DNA of 64,000 nt, taken from NCBI RefSeq assembly GCF_003952185.1, contig NZ_RXFS01000006.1, forward strand, positions 124,001 to 188,000, read 5' to 3'. Positions 1 to 9,108 of the stretch are shown here, piece by piece (within the stretch, counting starts at the first letter, position 1; each line of letters begins with the position of its first letter). The notes beneath the pieces are model-generated. The model was not told where the DNA came from. It was given only the letters and a program-made list of their open reading frames with translations, and searched no databases. The stretch comes from Variovorax sp. 679. Its GTDB lineage: Bacteria; Pseudomonadota; Gammaproteobacteria; Burkholderiales; Burkholderiaceae_C. Made by a program: the position numbers and the translations under genes.

Positions 1-368
1 AAGGCCGGGCTCTGCTTCAGCACGTGGCCGTAGACCGCGTTGCGGATGTCGGCGGTCACGCGCTCGCCCAGCCAGCTCACCGTATAGAAGCGCGCCGCCG
101 AGAAAACGCCCAGCGCTACCGCCACTGCGAAGAGGGCGCCGAAGTGTTCGCGCAGCGCCATGGTCTGCGCGCCCTTGTCGGAGCTGATGAGGCCGTTGTC
201 AATCAGGCTTCTCAGGGCGATAGGAAAAGCCAGCGTGGTGACCGCCGCCATCACCAGGAAGAGGCCAGCCAGCACGATCTGCACGCGGTACGGGCGAAGA
301 AAAGGGCTCAGGCCCGAGAGTGATCGGGGCGAGCCCTTGGCCATGGAAGACGGTGGGGGAGAAGCCAT
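1..368 (-). CDS. ABC transporter, fused permease/ATPase (N-terminal part only)
   Basis: The frame is open from the start codon at 368 to the window edge, giving about 122 residues. The protein begins MASPPPSSMAKGSPR, followed by an amphipathic stretch and a first membrane helix (about residues 30-50, IVLAGLFLVMAAVTTLAFPI). A second helix follows at about 75-95. The later text GERVTADIRNAVYGHVL is the conserved coupling region of type I (MsbA/LmrA-like) exporter membrane domains. The nucleotide-binding domain lies outside the window, so the substrate cannot be stated. It diverges from marR with 77 bp between start codons. Confidence 0.8.
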   Translation of the reverse strand, partial: MASPPPSSMAKGSPRSLSGLSPFLRPYRVQIVLAGLFLVMAAVTTLAFPIALRSLIDNGLISSDKGAQTMALREHFGALFAVAVALGVFSAARFYTVSWLGERVTADIRNAVYGHVLKQSPA

Positions 369-409
369 GCGGGCGATTCTACAGAACCATTGCTACTACA
401 AAGGCAGCC

Positions 410-438
410 TTGACAATAATTGCCGTGGCAACTAATAT
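410..438 (+). promoter_or_regulatory. Sigma70-type promoter of marR-efflux operon, with embedded palindrome
   Basis: TTGACA (410-415) is separated by exactly 17 bp from TAATAT (433-438). Transcription should therefore start near 444-446, at or next to the marR ATG (446), so the mRNA is probably leaderless. No Shine-Dalgarno sequence precedes the ATG. A perfect 12-bp inverted repeat, TTGCC-GT-GGCAA (420-431), lies between the two boxes and is a good candidate operator for autoregulation by MarR. Confidence 0.75.
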
Positions 439-445
439 TCGACCC

Positions 446-991
446 ATGAGCGATGCCAACACCCCCCAAGCCCCGTCGGCTCCCCGCACCGACGAAGAGG
501 GTCGCGCGCCTGCTGCCAATTTCTACCGGGCAGAAACCTACCGTGCCGAGGAAAGCATCGGTTACCTGATGCGCCGCATCGTCACCGCGGTCGGCCAGTC
601 GGTGGAAACCCGCATGTGCGAGCCCGGCAGCCCCACCTACCCGCAATGGGTGCCTCTTTACAAGCTGCACGTCGGTGCCGCCACCACGGTCGCCGAACTG
701 GCCCGCGCCTGCGAGCTCGACACCGGCGCCATGACGCGCCTTCTCGACCGCCTCGAGGCCAAGGGCCTGTGCCGCCGGGTGCGCTCGCTCGAAGACCGCC
801 GCGTGGTCAACATCGAGCTCACCGACGAAGGCCGTGCCGCCGCCAAGGACGTGCCCTACGTACTGAGCCGCGTGCAGAACGAACACCTCGCCGGCTTCAC
901 CGCCGAAGAGTGGGAGCAGCTCAAGGGTTACTTGCGCCGCATCCTCGACAACGCCCAGGCCCTCGTGGCCCGTGGAGATAAAAATGACTGA
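446..991 (+). CDS. MarR family transcriptional regulator
   Basis: 181-residue winged-helix regulator. The recognition region is TVAELARACELDTGAMTRLLDRLEAKGL. The wing, EDRRVVNIELTDEG, is the typical MarR DRR...LT signature. It is first in an operon with an outer-membrane factor, EmrA and EmrB, so it very likely represses this efflux system and releases DNA when a toxic or phenolic ligand binds. The ATG at 446 is chosen over an in-frame upstream ATG at 320 because the promoter boxes lie at 410-438. The stop codon overlaps the next start by 8 bases (984-991), which suggests translational coupling. Confidence 0.9.
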   Translation: MSDANTPQAPSAPRTDEEGRAPAANFYRAETYRAEESIGYLMRRIVTAVGQSVETRMCEPGSPTYPQWVPLYKLHVGAATTVAELARACELDTGAMTRLLDRLEAKGLCRRVRSLEDRRVVNIELTDEGRAAAKDVPYVLSRVQNEHLAGFTAEEWEQLKGYLRRILDNAQALVARGDKND

Positions 992-2459
992 TTCCCTCGC
1001 CGTGCGCGCCGTGCGTCGCACTCCCGTCGTGGCCGCCGCATTGCTGGTGGTCGCGCTTGCCGGTTGTGCCGACATGGCCGGCATCGGCTCGCAGGCCAAG
1101 CTGCGCGACGCTTCGTCGCTGGGCATCGCGCCCGACAGCGCCGCGGTCCCGGTGTCCCGACTCGACAGCCAGTGGTGGCTCGCCTTCGGCGATTCGCAGC
1201 TCAACTCGCTGATCGACCAGGCCGTGGCCGGCAACCCCAACCTGCAGGTCGCGCAGGCCCGCCTCGTGCGCGCGCAGGCGTCGGCCGACATTGCCGGCGC
1301 GGCACTCAAGCCGCAGGTCAAGGGCGAGCTCGACCTGAACCGCCAGAAGTTCAACAGCAACTACATCTACCCCGCGCCGCTGGGCGGCTCCATCCAGAAC
1401 ATCGGCCTGCTGCAGCTCGGTGCGAGCTGGGAGCTCGACTTCTTCGGCAAGAACCGCACCGCGCTCGACACCGCCATCGGTGCGGCAAACGCCGCCGCCG
1501 CCGATGCCGATGCAGCCCGCGTGCTGCTCGCGAGCAACGTGGCGCGCAGCTACTTCCAGTGGGCCCGCCTGAACGACCAGCTCACCGTCGCCCGGCGCAC
1601 GCTCGCGCAGCGCGACGAAACGCTGAAGCTGGTGCGCGATCGCGTTTCCGCCGGCCTCGACACCCGCCTCGAACTGCGCCAGAGCGAAGGCGGCCTGCCC
1701 GAGGCGCGCCAGCAGATCGAATCGCTCAACGAGCAGGTCGCGCTGCAGCAGCACGCGCTCGATGCGCTCGTCGGCCAGCCGAACGTGTCGGCGTCGCTCA
1801 AGCCGCCGGTGCTGGCGGGCGTGAAGCCGATGGCGCTGCAGGCGAACATCCCGGCCGACCTGCTCGGCCGCCGCGCCGACATCGCCGCCGCGCGCTGGCG
1901 CGTCGAGGCCGCCACGAGCGACGTGGCCAACGCAAAGACGCTCTTCTATCCCAACGTGAACCTCACGGCCTTCGCCGGCTTCCAGAGCCTGGGCTTCGGC
2001 AAGCTGCTGAAGTCGGGCAGCGAGCAGTGGGGCGTGGGCCCGGCCATCAGCTTGCCGATCTTCGAAGGCGGCAAGCTGCGCGCCAACCTGCGCGGCAAGT
2101 CGGCCGACCTCGACGTGGCCGTCGAAAGCTACAACGCCACCGTGATCGACGCGGTGCGCGACGCTGCCGACCAGGTCACGAGCGCGCAGTCGATCACCCG
2201 CCAGCAGGCCGAGCAGCGCGCCGCGCAGACGGCGGCTGAAGGCGCCTACGACATCGCCGTGCAGCGCTACCGCGCGGGCCTCGGCAACTACCTCAACGTG
2301 CTGACCGCCGAAACCTCGGTGCTGGCGCAGCGCCGCCTGGCCGTCGATCTCGCGGCCCGCGCGCTCGACACGCAGGTGGGCCTGGCGCGCGCGCTGGGCG
2401 GCGGCTGGCAGCCGCCGGCCACGGCCACCGCATCGGCGCCCCCGGCCACGGTGAACTGA
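984..2459 (+). CDS. Efflux outer-membrane factor lipoprotein (NodT/OprM type)
   Basis: 491 residues. The signal peptide ends in the lipobox LAGC (Cys28), so the protein should be lipid-anchored in the outer membrane. The family forms trimeric TolC-like channels, and two repeated outer-membrane-efflux domains are visible. Recognisable family segments are WWLAFGDSQL, LGASWELDFFGKNR, NVARSYFQW and the repeat-2 counterpart GPAISLPIFEGG. The ATG at 984 has GGAGA 5 bases upstream and is preferred over a GTG at 972. It pairs with EmrA and EmrB downstream to make a tripartite drug-exporting pump. Confidence 0.9.
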   Translation: MTDSLAVRAVRRTPVVAAALLVVALAGCADMAGIGSQAKLRDASSLGIAPDSAAVPVSRLDSQWWLAFGDSQLNSLIDQAVAGNPNLQVAQARLVRAQASADIAGAALKPQVKGELDLNRQKFNSNYIYPAPLGGSIQNIGLLQLGASWELDFFGKNRTALDTAIGAANAAAADADAARVLLASNVARSYFQWARLNDQLTVARRTLAQRDETLKLVRDRVSAGLDTRLELRQSEGGLPEARQQIESLNEQVALQQHALDALVGQPNVSASLKPPVLAGVKPMALQANIPADLLGRRADIAAARWRVEAATSDVANAKTLFYPNVNLTAFAGFQSLGFGKLLKSGSEQWGVGPAISLPIFEGGKLRANLRGKSADLDVAVESYNATVIDAVRDAADQVTSAQSITRQQAEQRAAQTAAEGAYDIAVQRYRAGLGNYLNVLTAETSVLAQRRLAVDLAARALDTQVGLARALGGGWQPPATATASAPPATVN

Positions 2460-2505
2460 ACAGCAGAACTGACTCGACTCTCTCGTCTTCGGAAAGAACT
2501 TCATC

Positions 2506-3828
2506 ATGAGCGATAACAACACTCCGACGCCCGCTGCAGCCGCAGCTTCCGCCGCCCCCGAGGCGCCCGCCGGTAACGGCAAGCGCCGCCGCGCACTCAC
2601 CGCGCTCGCCGCGGTCGTCATCGTCGCCGGCGGCGGCTGGGGCCTCTACGAATGGCTGGTCGCCAGCCACTACGAGGACACCGACAACGCCTACGTGCAG
2701 GGCAACGTCATCCAGATCACGCCGCAGATCGGCGGCACCGTGATGGCCATCAACGCCGACGACACCGACTTCGTGAAGGCCGGCCAGCCGTTGGTGCAGC
2801 TCGACCCGGCCGACGCCAAGGTGTCGCTCGAGCAGGCCGAGGCCGCGCTCGCGCAGGCCGTGCGCCAGGTGCGCACGCTGTACGCCAACAACGGCTCGCT
2901 GGCCGCGCAGGTCACGCTGCGCCAGGCCGACATCGTGAAGGCGCAGAGCGACATCGCCAAGGCCCAGGACGACCTGCAGCGCCGCCGCGCGCTGTCGGGC
3001 AACGGCGCCGTGTCGAAGGAAGAACTCAACCACGCCGAGACGCAGCTCGACACGGCCAAGAGCCAGCTCGCCGCGGCGCAGGCCGGCGTGGTCGCCGCGA
3101 AGGAAGCGCTGGTCAGCAACCAGTCGCTGACCGAAGGCACCAGCGTGGCCCAGCACCCGAGCGTGCTGGCCGCCGCCGCCAAGGTGCGCGAGGCCTACCT
3201 CGCCACGCAGCGCGTGGCCATGCCCGCGCCGGTCGACGGCTACGTCGCCAAGCGCACGGTGCAGCTCGGCCAGCGCGTCTCGGCCGGCACGCCGATGATG
3301 TCGATCGTGCCGCTCAACCAGCTGTGGGTCGACGCCAACTTCAAGGAAGTGCAGCTGCGCAACATCCGCATCGACCAGCCCGTGAAGCTCACTGCCGACG
3401 TGTACGGCAAGAAGGTCGAGTACACCGGCAAGGTCGCGGGCCTGGGCGTGGGCACCGGCAGTGCGTTCGCGCTGCTGCCCGCGCAGAACGCCACCGGCAA
3501 CTGGATCAAGGTGGTGCAGCGCGTGCCCGTGCGCATCGCGCTCGACCCCGAGCAGCTCAAGGCCAACCCGCTGCGCATCGGCCTGTCGATGGATGCCGAG
3601 ATCGACATCTCGCAGAAGACCGGCAAGATGCTCGCCGACGCCCCGCGCGCCACCGCGCTGACGCAGACGCAGGTCTACAGTCAGCTCGACCGCGGCGCCG
3701 ACGCCGAAGTGGACCGCATCGTCGCGGCCAACCTCGGCCGCACCGCTCCGGCCGCTGCCGCAGTGGCGCCTGCCAAGGCTCCCGCCGCGCCCGGCGCGTC
3801 CGTGGCAGTGCAGGGCCAGCCGGGCTGA
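2506..3828 (+). CDS. emrA: EmrA-type membrane fusion (HlyD family) efflux adaptor
   Basis: 440 residues: a short cytoplasmic tail ending in the basic GKRRR, one membrane helix (about 27-47), then a periplasmic adaptor. YEDTDNAYVQGNVIQITPQI is the conserved N-terminal beta/lipoyl segment of EmrA proteins. A long coiled-coil hairpin follows (about 100-200, many Q/A/L heptads such as LEQAEAALAQA). The second lipoyl half, VAMPAPVDGYVAKRTVQLGQ, and a beta-barrel domain complete it. It bridges the EmrB transporter and the outer-membrane channel. The Ala/Pro-rich C-terminal 40 residues are low complexity. Confidence 0.92.
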   Translation: MSDNNTPTPAAAAASAAPEAPAGNGKRRRALTALAAVVIVAGGGWGLYEWLVASHYEDTDNAYVQGNVIQITPQIGGTVMAINADDTDFVKAGQPLVQLDPADAKVSLEQAEAALAQAVRQVRTLYANNGSLAAQVTLRQADIVKAQSDIAKAQDDLQRRRALSGNGAVSKEELNHAETQLDTAKSQLAAAQAGVVAAKEALVSNQSLTEGTSVAQHPSVLAAAAKVREAYLATQRVAMPAPVDGYVAKRTVQLGQRVSAGTPMMSIVPLNQLWVDANFKEVQLRNIRIDQPVKLTADVYGKKVEYTGKVAGLGVGTGSAFALLPAQNATGNWIKVVQRVPVRIALDPEQLKANPLRIGLSMDAEIDISQKTGKMLADAPRATALTQTQVYSQLDRGADAEVDRIVAANLGRTAPAAAAVAPAKAPAAPGASVAVQGQPG

Positions 3829-3878
3829 TCGCCCGCGCGTCCTGCCTTCCCCCGTACTCCAGGTAAACAGCTCCGCCC

Positions 3879-5441
3879 ATGGCCACCGCTGCTCCTGCAT
3901 ACGTTGCGCATCCGCCGCTCGAGGGCGCAGCCCGCGTCTGGGGCACGGTTGCGCTGTCTGCGGCAACTTTCATGAACGTGCTCGACTCGTCGATCGCGAA
4001 CGTGTCGTTGCCCGCCATCTCGGGCGACCTCGGCGTGAGCACCACGCAAGGCACCTGGGTCATCACCAGCTTCGCGGTGGCCAACGCCATCGCGGTGCCG
4101 CTCACCGGCTTCATGACGCAGCGCTTCGGACAGGTCCGCCTGTTCATGGCCAGCGTCATCCTGTTCATGATCAGCTCGCTGCTGTGCGGCCTGGCGCCGA
4201 ACATGACGACGCTGATCGCCTTCCGCGCGCTGCAGGGCTTCGTCGCGGGGCCGATGATCCCGCTGTCGCAGACGCTGCTGCTGTCGAGCTACCCGCGCGC
4301 CAAGGCCGGCCTCGCGATGGCCATGTGGTCGATGACCACGCTGGTAGCGCCGGTGATGGGGCCGCTGCTGGGCGGCTGGATCACCGACAACATCTCGTGG
4401 CCGTGGATCTTCTACATCAACATCCCCGTGGGCATCGTCGCGGCCGCCATCACCTGGGCGCTGTACCGCAAGCGCGAGAGCGTCACGCACAAGGTGCCCA
4501 TCGACGCCATCGGCCTCGCGCTGCTGGTGCTGTGGGTAGGCTCGCTGCAGCTGATGCTCGACAAGGGCAAGGAGCTCGACTGGTTCCACTCCGCGCAGAT
4601 CGTCGGGCTGGCTGTGGTGGCCGTGGTGGGTTTTGCGTTCTTCCTCGTCTGGGAGCTGACCGACAAGCACCCGGTGGTCGACCTGTCGCTCTTCAAGCGC
4701 CGCAACTTTTGGTCGGGCGCCGTGGCAACGGCGGTGGCCTACGGCCTGTTCTTCGGCAACGTGGTGCTGCTGCCGCTGTGGCTGCAGCAGTGGATGGGCT
4801 ACACCGCCACGCAGGCGGGGATGATCATGGCGCCCGTGGGGCTGCTTGCCATCTTCTTCTCGCCGGTGGTGGGGCTCACGGTGGCCAAGATCGACCCGCG
4901 CCGCTACGCGACCTTCTCGTTCCTGGTGTTCGCGCTGGTGCTGTGGATGCGGTCGAACTTCAACACGCAGGCCGACTTCGTGACGATCATCATCCCAACG
5001 GTCATCCAGGGCATCGCGATGGCGTTCTTCTTCATCCCGCTGGTGACGATCACGCTGTCGGGCCTCACGCCCGACCGCATTCCGGCCGCATCGGGGCTGT
5101 CGAACTTCCTGCGGATCACCGCCGGCGCGATGGGAACGTCGATCACGACCACGCTGTGGGACAACCGCGCGACGCTGCATCACACGCAACTGGCCGAGAC
5201 GATCAACCAGGGCAACAACGCGGCCACGAGCGCGATGGCAGGCCTCGGTGCCAATGGCTTCGGTGCCGACCAGGTACTGGGGCAGCTCAACCGCATCGTC
5301 GACCAGCAGGCCTACATGCTGGCCACGAACGACATCTTCTATGCGTCGGCGATCCTGTTCCTGCTGCTGATCCCGCTGGTGTGGCTGGCGCGGCCCCAGA
5401 AGGGTGGGGCGGGTGGCGACGCTGCTGCCGGCGCGCACTGA
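3879..5441 (+). CDS. emrB: EmrB-type MFS multidrug exporter (DHA2, 14 TM)
   Basis: 520 residues with the 14-helix pattern of the DHA2 drug:proton antiporters. Motif D1-like text near the N terminus (FMNVLDSSIANVSLPAI) and the motif A equivalent after helix 2 (GFMTQRFGQVRLF) are typical. Motif C-like glycine/proline text (APVMGPLLGGWITDNISWPW) follows in helix 5. It is the inner-membrane energy-coupled subunit of the EmrAB/OMF pump, probably expelling hydrophobic drugs or uncouplers. A rho-independent terminator follows 30 bp after the stop. Confidence 0.93.
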   Translation: MATAAPAYVAHPPLEGAARVWGTVALSAATFMNVLDSSIANVSLPAISGDLGVSTTQGTWVITSFAVANAIAVPLTGFMTQRFGQVRLFMASVILFMISSLLCGLAPNMTTLIAFRALQGFVAGPMIPLSQTLLLSSYPRAKAGLAMAMWSMTTLVAPVMGPLLGGWITDNISWPWIFYINIPVGIVAAAITWALYRKRESVTHKVPIDAIGLALLVLWVGSLQLMLDKGKELDWFHSAQIVGLAVVAVVGFAFFLVWELTDKHPVVDLSLFKRRNFWSGAVATAVAYGLFFGNVVLLPLWLQQWMGYTATQAGMIMAPVGLLAIFFSPVVGLTVAKIDPRRYATFSFLVFALVLWMRSNFNTQADFVTIIIPTVIQGIAMAFFFIPLVTITLSGLTPDRIPAASGLSNFLRITAGAMGTSITTTLWDNRATLHHTQLAETINQGNNAATSAMAGLGANGFGADQVLGQLNRIVDQQAYMLATNDIFYASAILFLLLIPLVWLARPQKGGAGGDAAAGAH

Positions 5442-5470
5442 TCCCCATCCCGCCATCTCACCATCTCACA

Positions 5471-5510
5471 ACCCCCAGCCTCCGCAAGGAGCCTGGGGGT
5501 TTCTTCTTTT
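5471..5510 (+). terminator. Rho-independent terminator after emrB
   Basis: A GC-rich stem, ACCCCCAGCCTCC / GGAGCCTGGGGGT with one mismatch and a GCAA loop, is followed by TTTCTTCTTTT. It ends the efflux operon. The following minus-strand gene also converges on it. Confidence 0.85.
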
Positions 5511-5526
5511 CGCTGCCTGTGTCTGT

Positions 5527-6741
5527 CTATTTGCGCAGTGCCCTGAGCACGTCGTAGCACGCGCCCATCGTGTGATAGTCGGTCTTGCCGGCGGGGCTCT
5601 TTTCGTCGCTGATCTTCCGGTTCTCCGGCGTGAGGATGCGATACCACGCACCGTGGCGGTGGTCGACGAAGTGCTCCCAGCTGTAGGCCCAGATGCTGTC
5701 GTACCAGTCCCAGTAGCCGGTCTCGCCAGTGCGCACCGCGAGCAGGGCGGCCGCCGCGAAGCTCTCGGCCTGCACCCAGAAATACTTGTCGCCGTCGTAC
5801 ACCGCGCCGTCGGGGCCGAAGCCGTAGACCAGGCCGCCGTTGTCGACGTCCCAGCCGCGGAACATGGCGGTCTCGAAGAAATGGCGCGCGCGCGGCAGGG
5901 CCCAGTCGGCCGCGCGGTCCTCGGTGGCGAGATGAGCCTCGAGCTGCAGCAGCAGCTTGGCCCACTCGGTCAGGTGCCCGGTCTGGAAGCCCCAGGGCCT
6001 GAAGATGTCGGTCCTGTCGTCGCGGTTGAAGTCCCAGTCGACCGACCAGTCGTTGCGGTAGTGCTCCCAGACCAGCCCGTCGGCCAGCGCGGCCAGCCGG
6101 CCCGTGACCGATTCGGCCACCGCCAGCGCGCGGTCGAGGTAGCGCTTTTCCTGCGTGGCCTCGAAGGCGGCCATCAGCGCCTCGCAGGCGTGCATGTTGG
6201 CGTTCTGCCCGCGATAGGCACCGACGCGCCAGTCGACGGTGGCTTCGTCGGCGTAGAGCTGGTGGCGCGGCTCCCAGAAGTGCTTCTCCATCAGCTGCCA
6301 GGTGTGGTCGAGCCCCGCGTGCGCCTCCTCGATGCCGGCCATGAGCGCATGCGCCTGCGCGAGCAGCACGAAGTCCAGGCCGTAGCAGCGGTTGGTGTCG
6401 TCCTGCACGGTGAGGCGCCGCTGGTGCCAGTCGATCTGCCAGGCATAGCCACCACCCTGCTGCCCATGGGCACGCTCGATGAAGGCGAGGCCATGCCGCG
6501 CGGCCGTGAGATGCGTCGGATTGCCGAAGCGGCGATACGCCATCGCATGGTTGAACACGAAGCGCGTGCTGCTCACGAGGTGGCGCGTGCGCCGGTCGTA
6601 CACCGTGCCGTCGTCCTTGAAGAAATGGAAGAAGCCGCCGGTGGCGTCCAGGCTGTGCGGCTCGTAGAAGGCCAGCGTGTGGAGGATGTGGTCGGCCAGG
6701 AAGTCGGTAGAGCGGAAGTTCGGCATGTGAAGCTGTCTCAT
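5527..6741 (-). CDS. AGE family epimerase/isomerase (mannose isomerase-like)
   Basis: 404 residues, the usual length of N-acylglucosamine 2-epimerase-fold enzymes, which are (alpha/alpha)6 barrels converting a sugar and its 2-epimer or aldose/ketose isomer. Visible family features are the early HLVSSTRFVFNHAMAYR, the NMHACEALMAAFEAT block with a conserved His, DDRTDIFRPWGFQTGHLTEW, and KYFWVQAESFAAA near the C terminus. These are closest in my judgement to the YihS/mannose isomerase branch, but the substrate is not certain. The start at 6741 forms an ATGA overlap with the stop of the upstream DUF1479 gene, indicating coupled translation. Confidence 0.85.
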   Translation of the reverse strand: MRQLHMPNFRSTDFLADHILHTLAFYEPHSLDATGGFFHFFKDDGTVYDRRTRHLVSSTRFVFNHAMAYRRFGNPTHLTAARHGLAFIERAHGQQGGGYAWQIDWHQRRLTVQDDTNRCYGLDFVLLAQAHALMAGIEEAHAGLDHTWQLMEKHFWEPRHQLYADEATVDWRVGAYRGQNANMHACEALMAAFEATQEKRYLDRALAVAESVTGRLAALADGLVWEHYRNDWSVDWDFNRDDRTDIFRPWGFQTGHLTEWAKLLLQLEAHLATEDRAADWALPRARHFFETAMFRGWDVDNGGLVYGFGPDGAVYDGDKYFWVQAESFAAAALLAVRTGETGYWDWYDSIWAYSWEHFVDHRHGAWYRILTPENRKISDEKSPAGKTDYHTMGACYDVLRALRK

Positions 6742-8015
6742 TGATCCCATGGACGCAGGCTCATCTGGCATTTGCCGAGGGCCGTGAGATCGTCGAGGGT
6801 GGCGCGGCCCTTGAAGTCCGTTTCGTAGTCTTCGGGCGCGAAATCTGGGCTGCTGCGGCCAGCCAGGAAGGCGGGAGCCTGCCGCTCCATGAAGTCGCGG
6901 TTCTTGTCGCACCAAGGGGCGGCGGCGATGTAGATGACGCTGCTGTGCTCGCTGCCGCGATGATGGTCTTCCACCGCGTGGATCACGTCGGGGTGCCACC
7001 ACACGGTGTCGCCTGGCTCCATCAGCGGTATGGAGACCAGGCCCTCGCGCAGCGCGGCATGCCATTCGGTCGTGGCGCCGAGCGCGCGGCCGGGCTGCGC
7101 GCCGCAGAGGTCACCCTCGGGCACGTCGGGCATCAGGGCGCGCAGCAGCATCCAGGGCGCGGTGCGCGCCACCGGCATGAGGCGCAGCGTGCCGTCGCCC
7201 GGCCCCTGGCGCGACAGCGCGGTCCAGCCCTGGAAGGTGCGGAAGGCGGAGCACACGGCGGGCGAGGGGATCTCGCGGGTCTCGGTGCGGCCTTCGGCAT
7301 CGAAGGGGTCGAAGCGAGCGAGATCGCCTTCGAAGACTTCGCGGTAGACCGGGCGAAAGCTCGGCTCGCACCAGCGCTCGACCGAGCCGCCGTCGGAATG
7401 CGGCGACAGGCCCAGCGTCGCGTCGCCGGGCTCGCGGCGGCGGATGCGGTCGGCATAGTTGGCTTGCCGGTCGGGGTCGAAGAAGCGCTCGCCGTTCTTC
7501 TCGTATGTCCAGAGCCGGTTGAGGAACGAGCGAGTGCGGTCCATGGCTTCGGCCTGGCGCGCCTGCATCTGCGGGCGCGACCAGTAGAGCCCGAAGATCT
7601 GCGGCCGGCCGGAGGCGAGGGCGCTGAAGTACTTGTCGAGGCCAGCCTTCGAGCGCGCGCGTTCGAGATAGCTGTTGTCGTCGATGTAGCGGCGAATTTC
7701 TTCGTTCCACTCCCGCACCTGGGCCGGGTCGAACACGCGCCGCACCACGACGCAGCCGCGCCGGCGGATGCGTTCGAGCTGTCGCTGCGACACGCGGCCG
7801 TGCGCGATGTCGTCGTAGCCGATCTCGGGCACCGCGCCGCCTGCCGCTTCTTCCGCGTGCACCAGCGCCACCTCGTCGCGCAGCCACTCGTTCTCGCGCA
7901 GAAAGCGCAGCTGGAGGTTGGGCACGCTGGCGCGCAGCGCGCGCTGGGCCTGCGAGACGGCTCGCGGGATGTCGTTCATCCAGTCTTTCGGCAGGTCGTT
8001 CATCGGGCTGTGCAT
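6738..8015 (-). CDS. DUF1479 (YbiU-like) putative Fe(II)/2-oxoglutarate dioxygenase
   Basis: 425 residues, matching the length of the DUF1479/YbiU family, which has a cupin-type dioxygenase fold. Candidate metal ligands are visible as SPHSDGGS (HxD) and a distal His in WWHPDVIHAVEDH. A basic region, RRREPGDATLGLSPHSDGG, is typical. The substrate is unknown. The start at 8015 has GAGG just upstream; a second Met at 8003 is possible. It is translationally coupled to the AGE epimerase, which suggests oxidation and isomerisation of related sugar-like compounds. That role is inferred from position only. Confidence 0.8.
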   Translation of the reverse strand: MHSPMNDLPKDWMNDIPRAVSQAQRALRASVPNLQLRFLRENEWLRDEVALVHAEEAAGGAVPEIGYDDIAHGRVSQRQLERIRRRGCVVVRRVFDPAQVREWNEEIRRYIDDNSYLERARSKAGLDKYFSALASGRPQIFGLYWSRPQMQARQAEAMDRTRSFLNRLWTYEKNGERFFDPDRQANYADRIRRREPGDATLGLSPHSDGGSVERWCEPSFRPVYREVFEGDLARFDPFDAEGRTETREIPSPAVCSAFRTFQGWTALSRQGPGDGTLRLMPVARTAPWMLLRALMPDVPEGDLCGAQPGRALGATTEWHAALREGLVSIPLMEPGDTVWWHPDVIHAVEDHHRGSEHSSVIYIAAAPWCDKNRDFMERQAPAFLAGRSSPDFAPEDYETDFKGRATLDDLTALGKCQMSLRPWDQ

Positions 8016-8337
8016 GGGCCTCGCTGTGTGGAGTCCGGGGCAGTTTAGGTTGGCCCTTGCGCCGCGCCGCGCTGTGCTTTCCCCAACGAAAGTCGGCGCT
8101 GCAAGCGCAACAAGCGAAGGGCCTTCGTCACCCCGCGAATGCCGCCTTTGTCGTCGGGACGACAGTCGTGAAGCACAAGCCCGGCAAGACCGTGAAATGG
8201 TTGCACTGCAGCATAGGCATTTGCCCCAGTATGCAAGCGGGGGACGCCCACGAACAATCGGTCCGCGCTCGATGGTGGCGCATTGAGATGGACCGCATGA
8301 CCGACTTTCTTTCCACGAACCCGGGTGACTTCGCGAG
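8016..8337. other. Intergenic region between divergent DUF1479 and livG genes
   Basis: 322 bp with no convincing gene. It must contain the promoters of both divergent transcription units, but I see no strong sigma70 pair. It is somewhat less GC-rich near 8190-8240, where TGCACTGCA (a 9-bp palindrome) occurs. A stable small RNA was not recognised. Confidence 0.5.
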
Positions 8338-9108
8338 ATGAGCGACGTCATTCTCGAAACACGCCAGCTCACCAAGGAATTCAAAGGGTTCACTGCGGTC
8401 AGCAAGGTCAACCTGTCCGTGGTGCGCGGCTCGATCCACGCGCTCATCGGCCCGAACGGCGCCGGCAAGACGACCTGCTTCAACCTGCTCACCAAGTTCC
8501 TCGAGCCGACCACCGGCACGATCCTGTTCAACGGGCAGGACATCACGGGCGAGCGCCCGGCGCAGATCGCGCGGCGCGGCATCATCCGCTCGTTCCAGAT
8601 CTCGGCCGTGTTCCCGCACCTCACGCTGCTCGAGAACGTGCGGCTGGGCCTTCAGCGCAGGCTTGGAACCTCGTACCACTTCTGGAAGAGCGAGAAGTCG
8701 CTCAAGCCGCTGGATGCCAGAGCACGCGAGTTGCTGGCTGAAGTCGGCCTCGAAGAACTCGCCGACGAACAGACTGTGAACCTGCCCTACGGCCGCAAGC
8801 GTGCGCTCGAGATCGCCACCACGCTGGCCATGGAGCCCGAGCTGATGCTGCTCGACGAGCCTACGCAGGGCATGGGCCACGAAGACGTGCACCGCGTGGC
8901 CGAGCTCATCAAGCGCGTGTCGGCGGGCCGCACCATCCTGATGGTGGAGCACAACATGAGCGTGGTGTCGACCATTGCCGACACCATCACCGTGCTGCAG
9001 CGCGGCGCCGTGCTGGCCGAGGGGCCGTACGCCGAAGTCTCGAAGAATCCACAGGTCATGGAAGCCTACATGGGCACCACCGAAGGCCAACTGCAGGGCG
9101 CTCACTGA
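8338..9108 (+). CDS. livG: Branched-chain amino acid/amide ABC transporter ATPase (LivG type)
   Basis: 256 residues. Walker A is GPNGAGKT (residues 38-45) with a normal lysine. The long LivG-specific insertion is present (IIRSFQISAVFPHLTLLENV). The signature is in the LivG variant form LPYGRKRALEIA and Walker B is LMLLDEPTQGM. It energises import with LivF, LivH and LivM. Its stop overlaps the livF start (TGATG at 9106-9110). It is the first gene of a six-gene importer operon. Confidence 0.92.
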   Translation: MSDVILETRQLTKEFKGFTAVSKVNLSVVRGSIHALIGPNGAGKTTCFNLLTKFLEPTTGTILFNGQDITGERPAQIARRGIIRSFQISAVFPHLTLLENVRLGLQRRLGTSYHFWKSEKSLKPLDARARELLAEVGLEELADEQTVNLPYGRKRALEIATTLAMEPELMLLDEPTQGMGHEDVHRVAELIKRVSAGRTILMVEHNMSVVSTIADTITVLQRGAVLAEGPYAEVSKNPQVMEAYMGTTEGQLQGAH

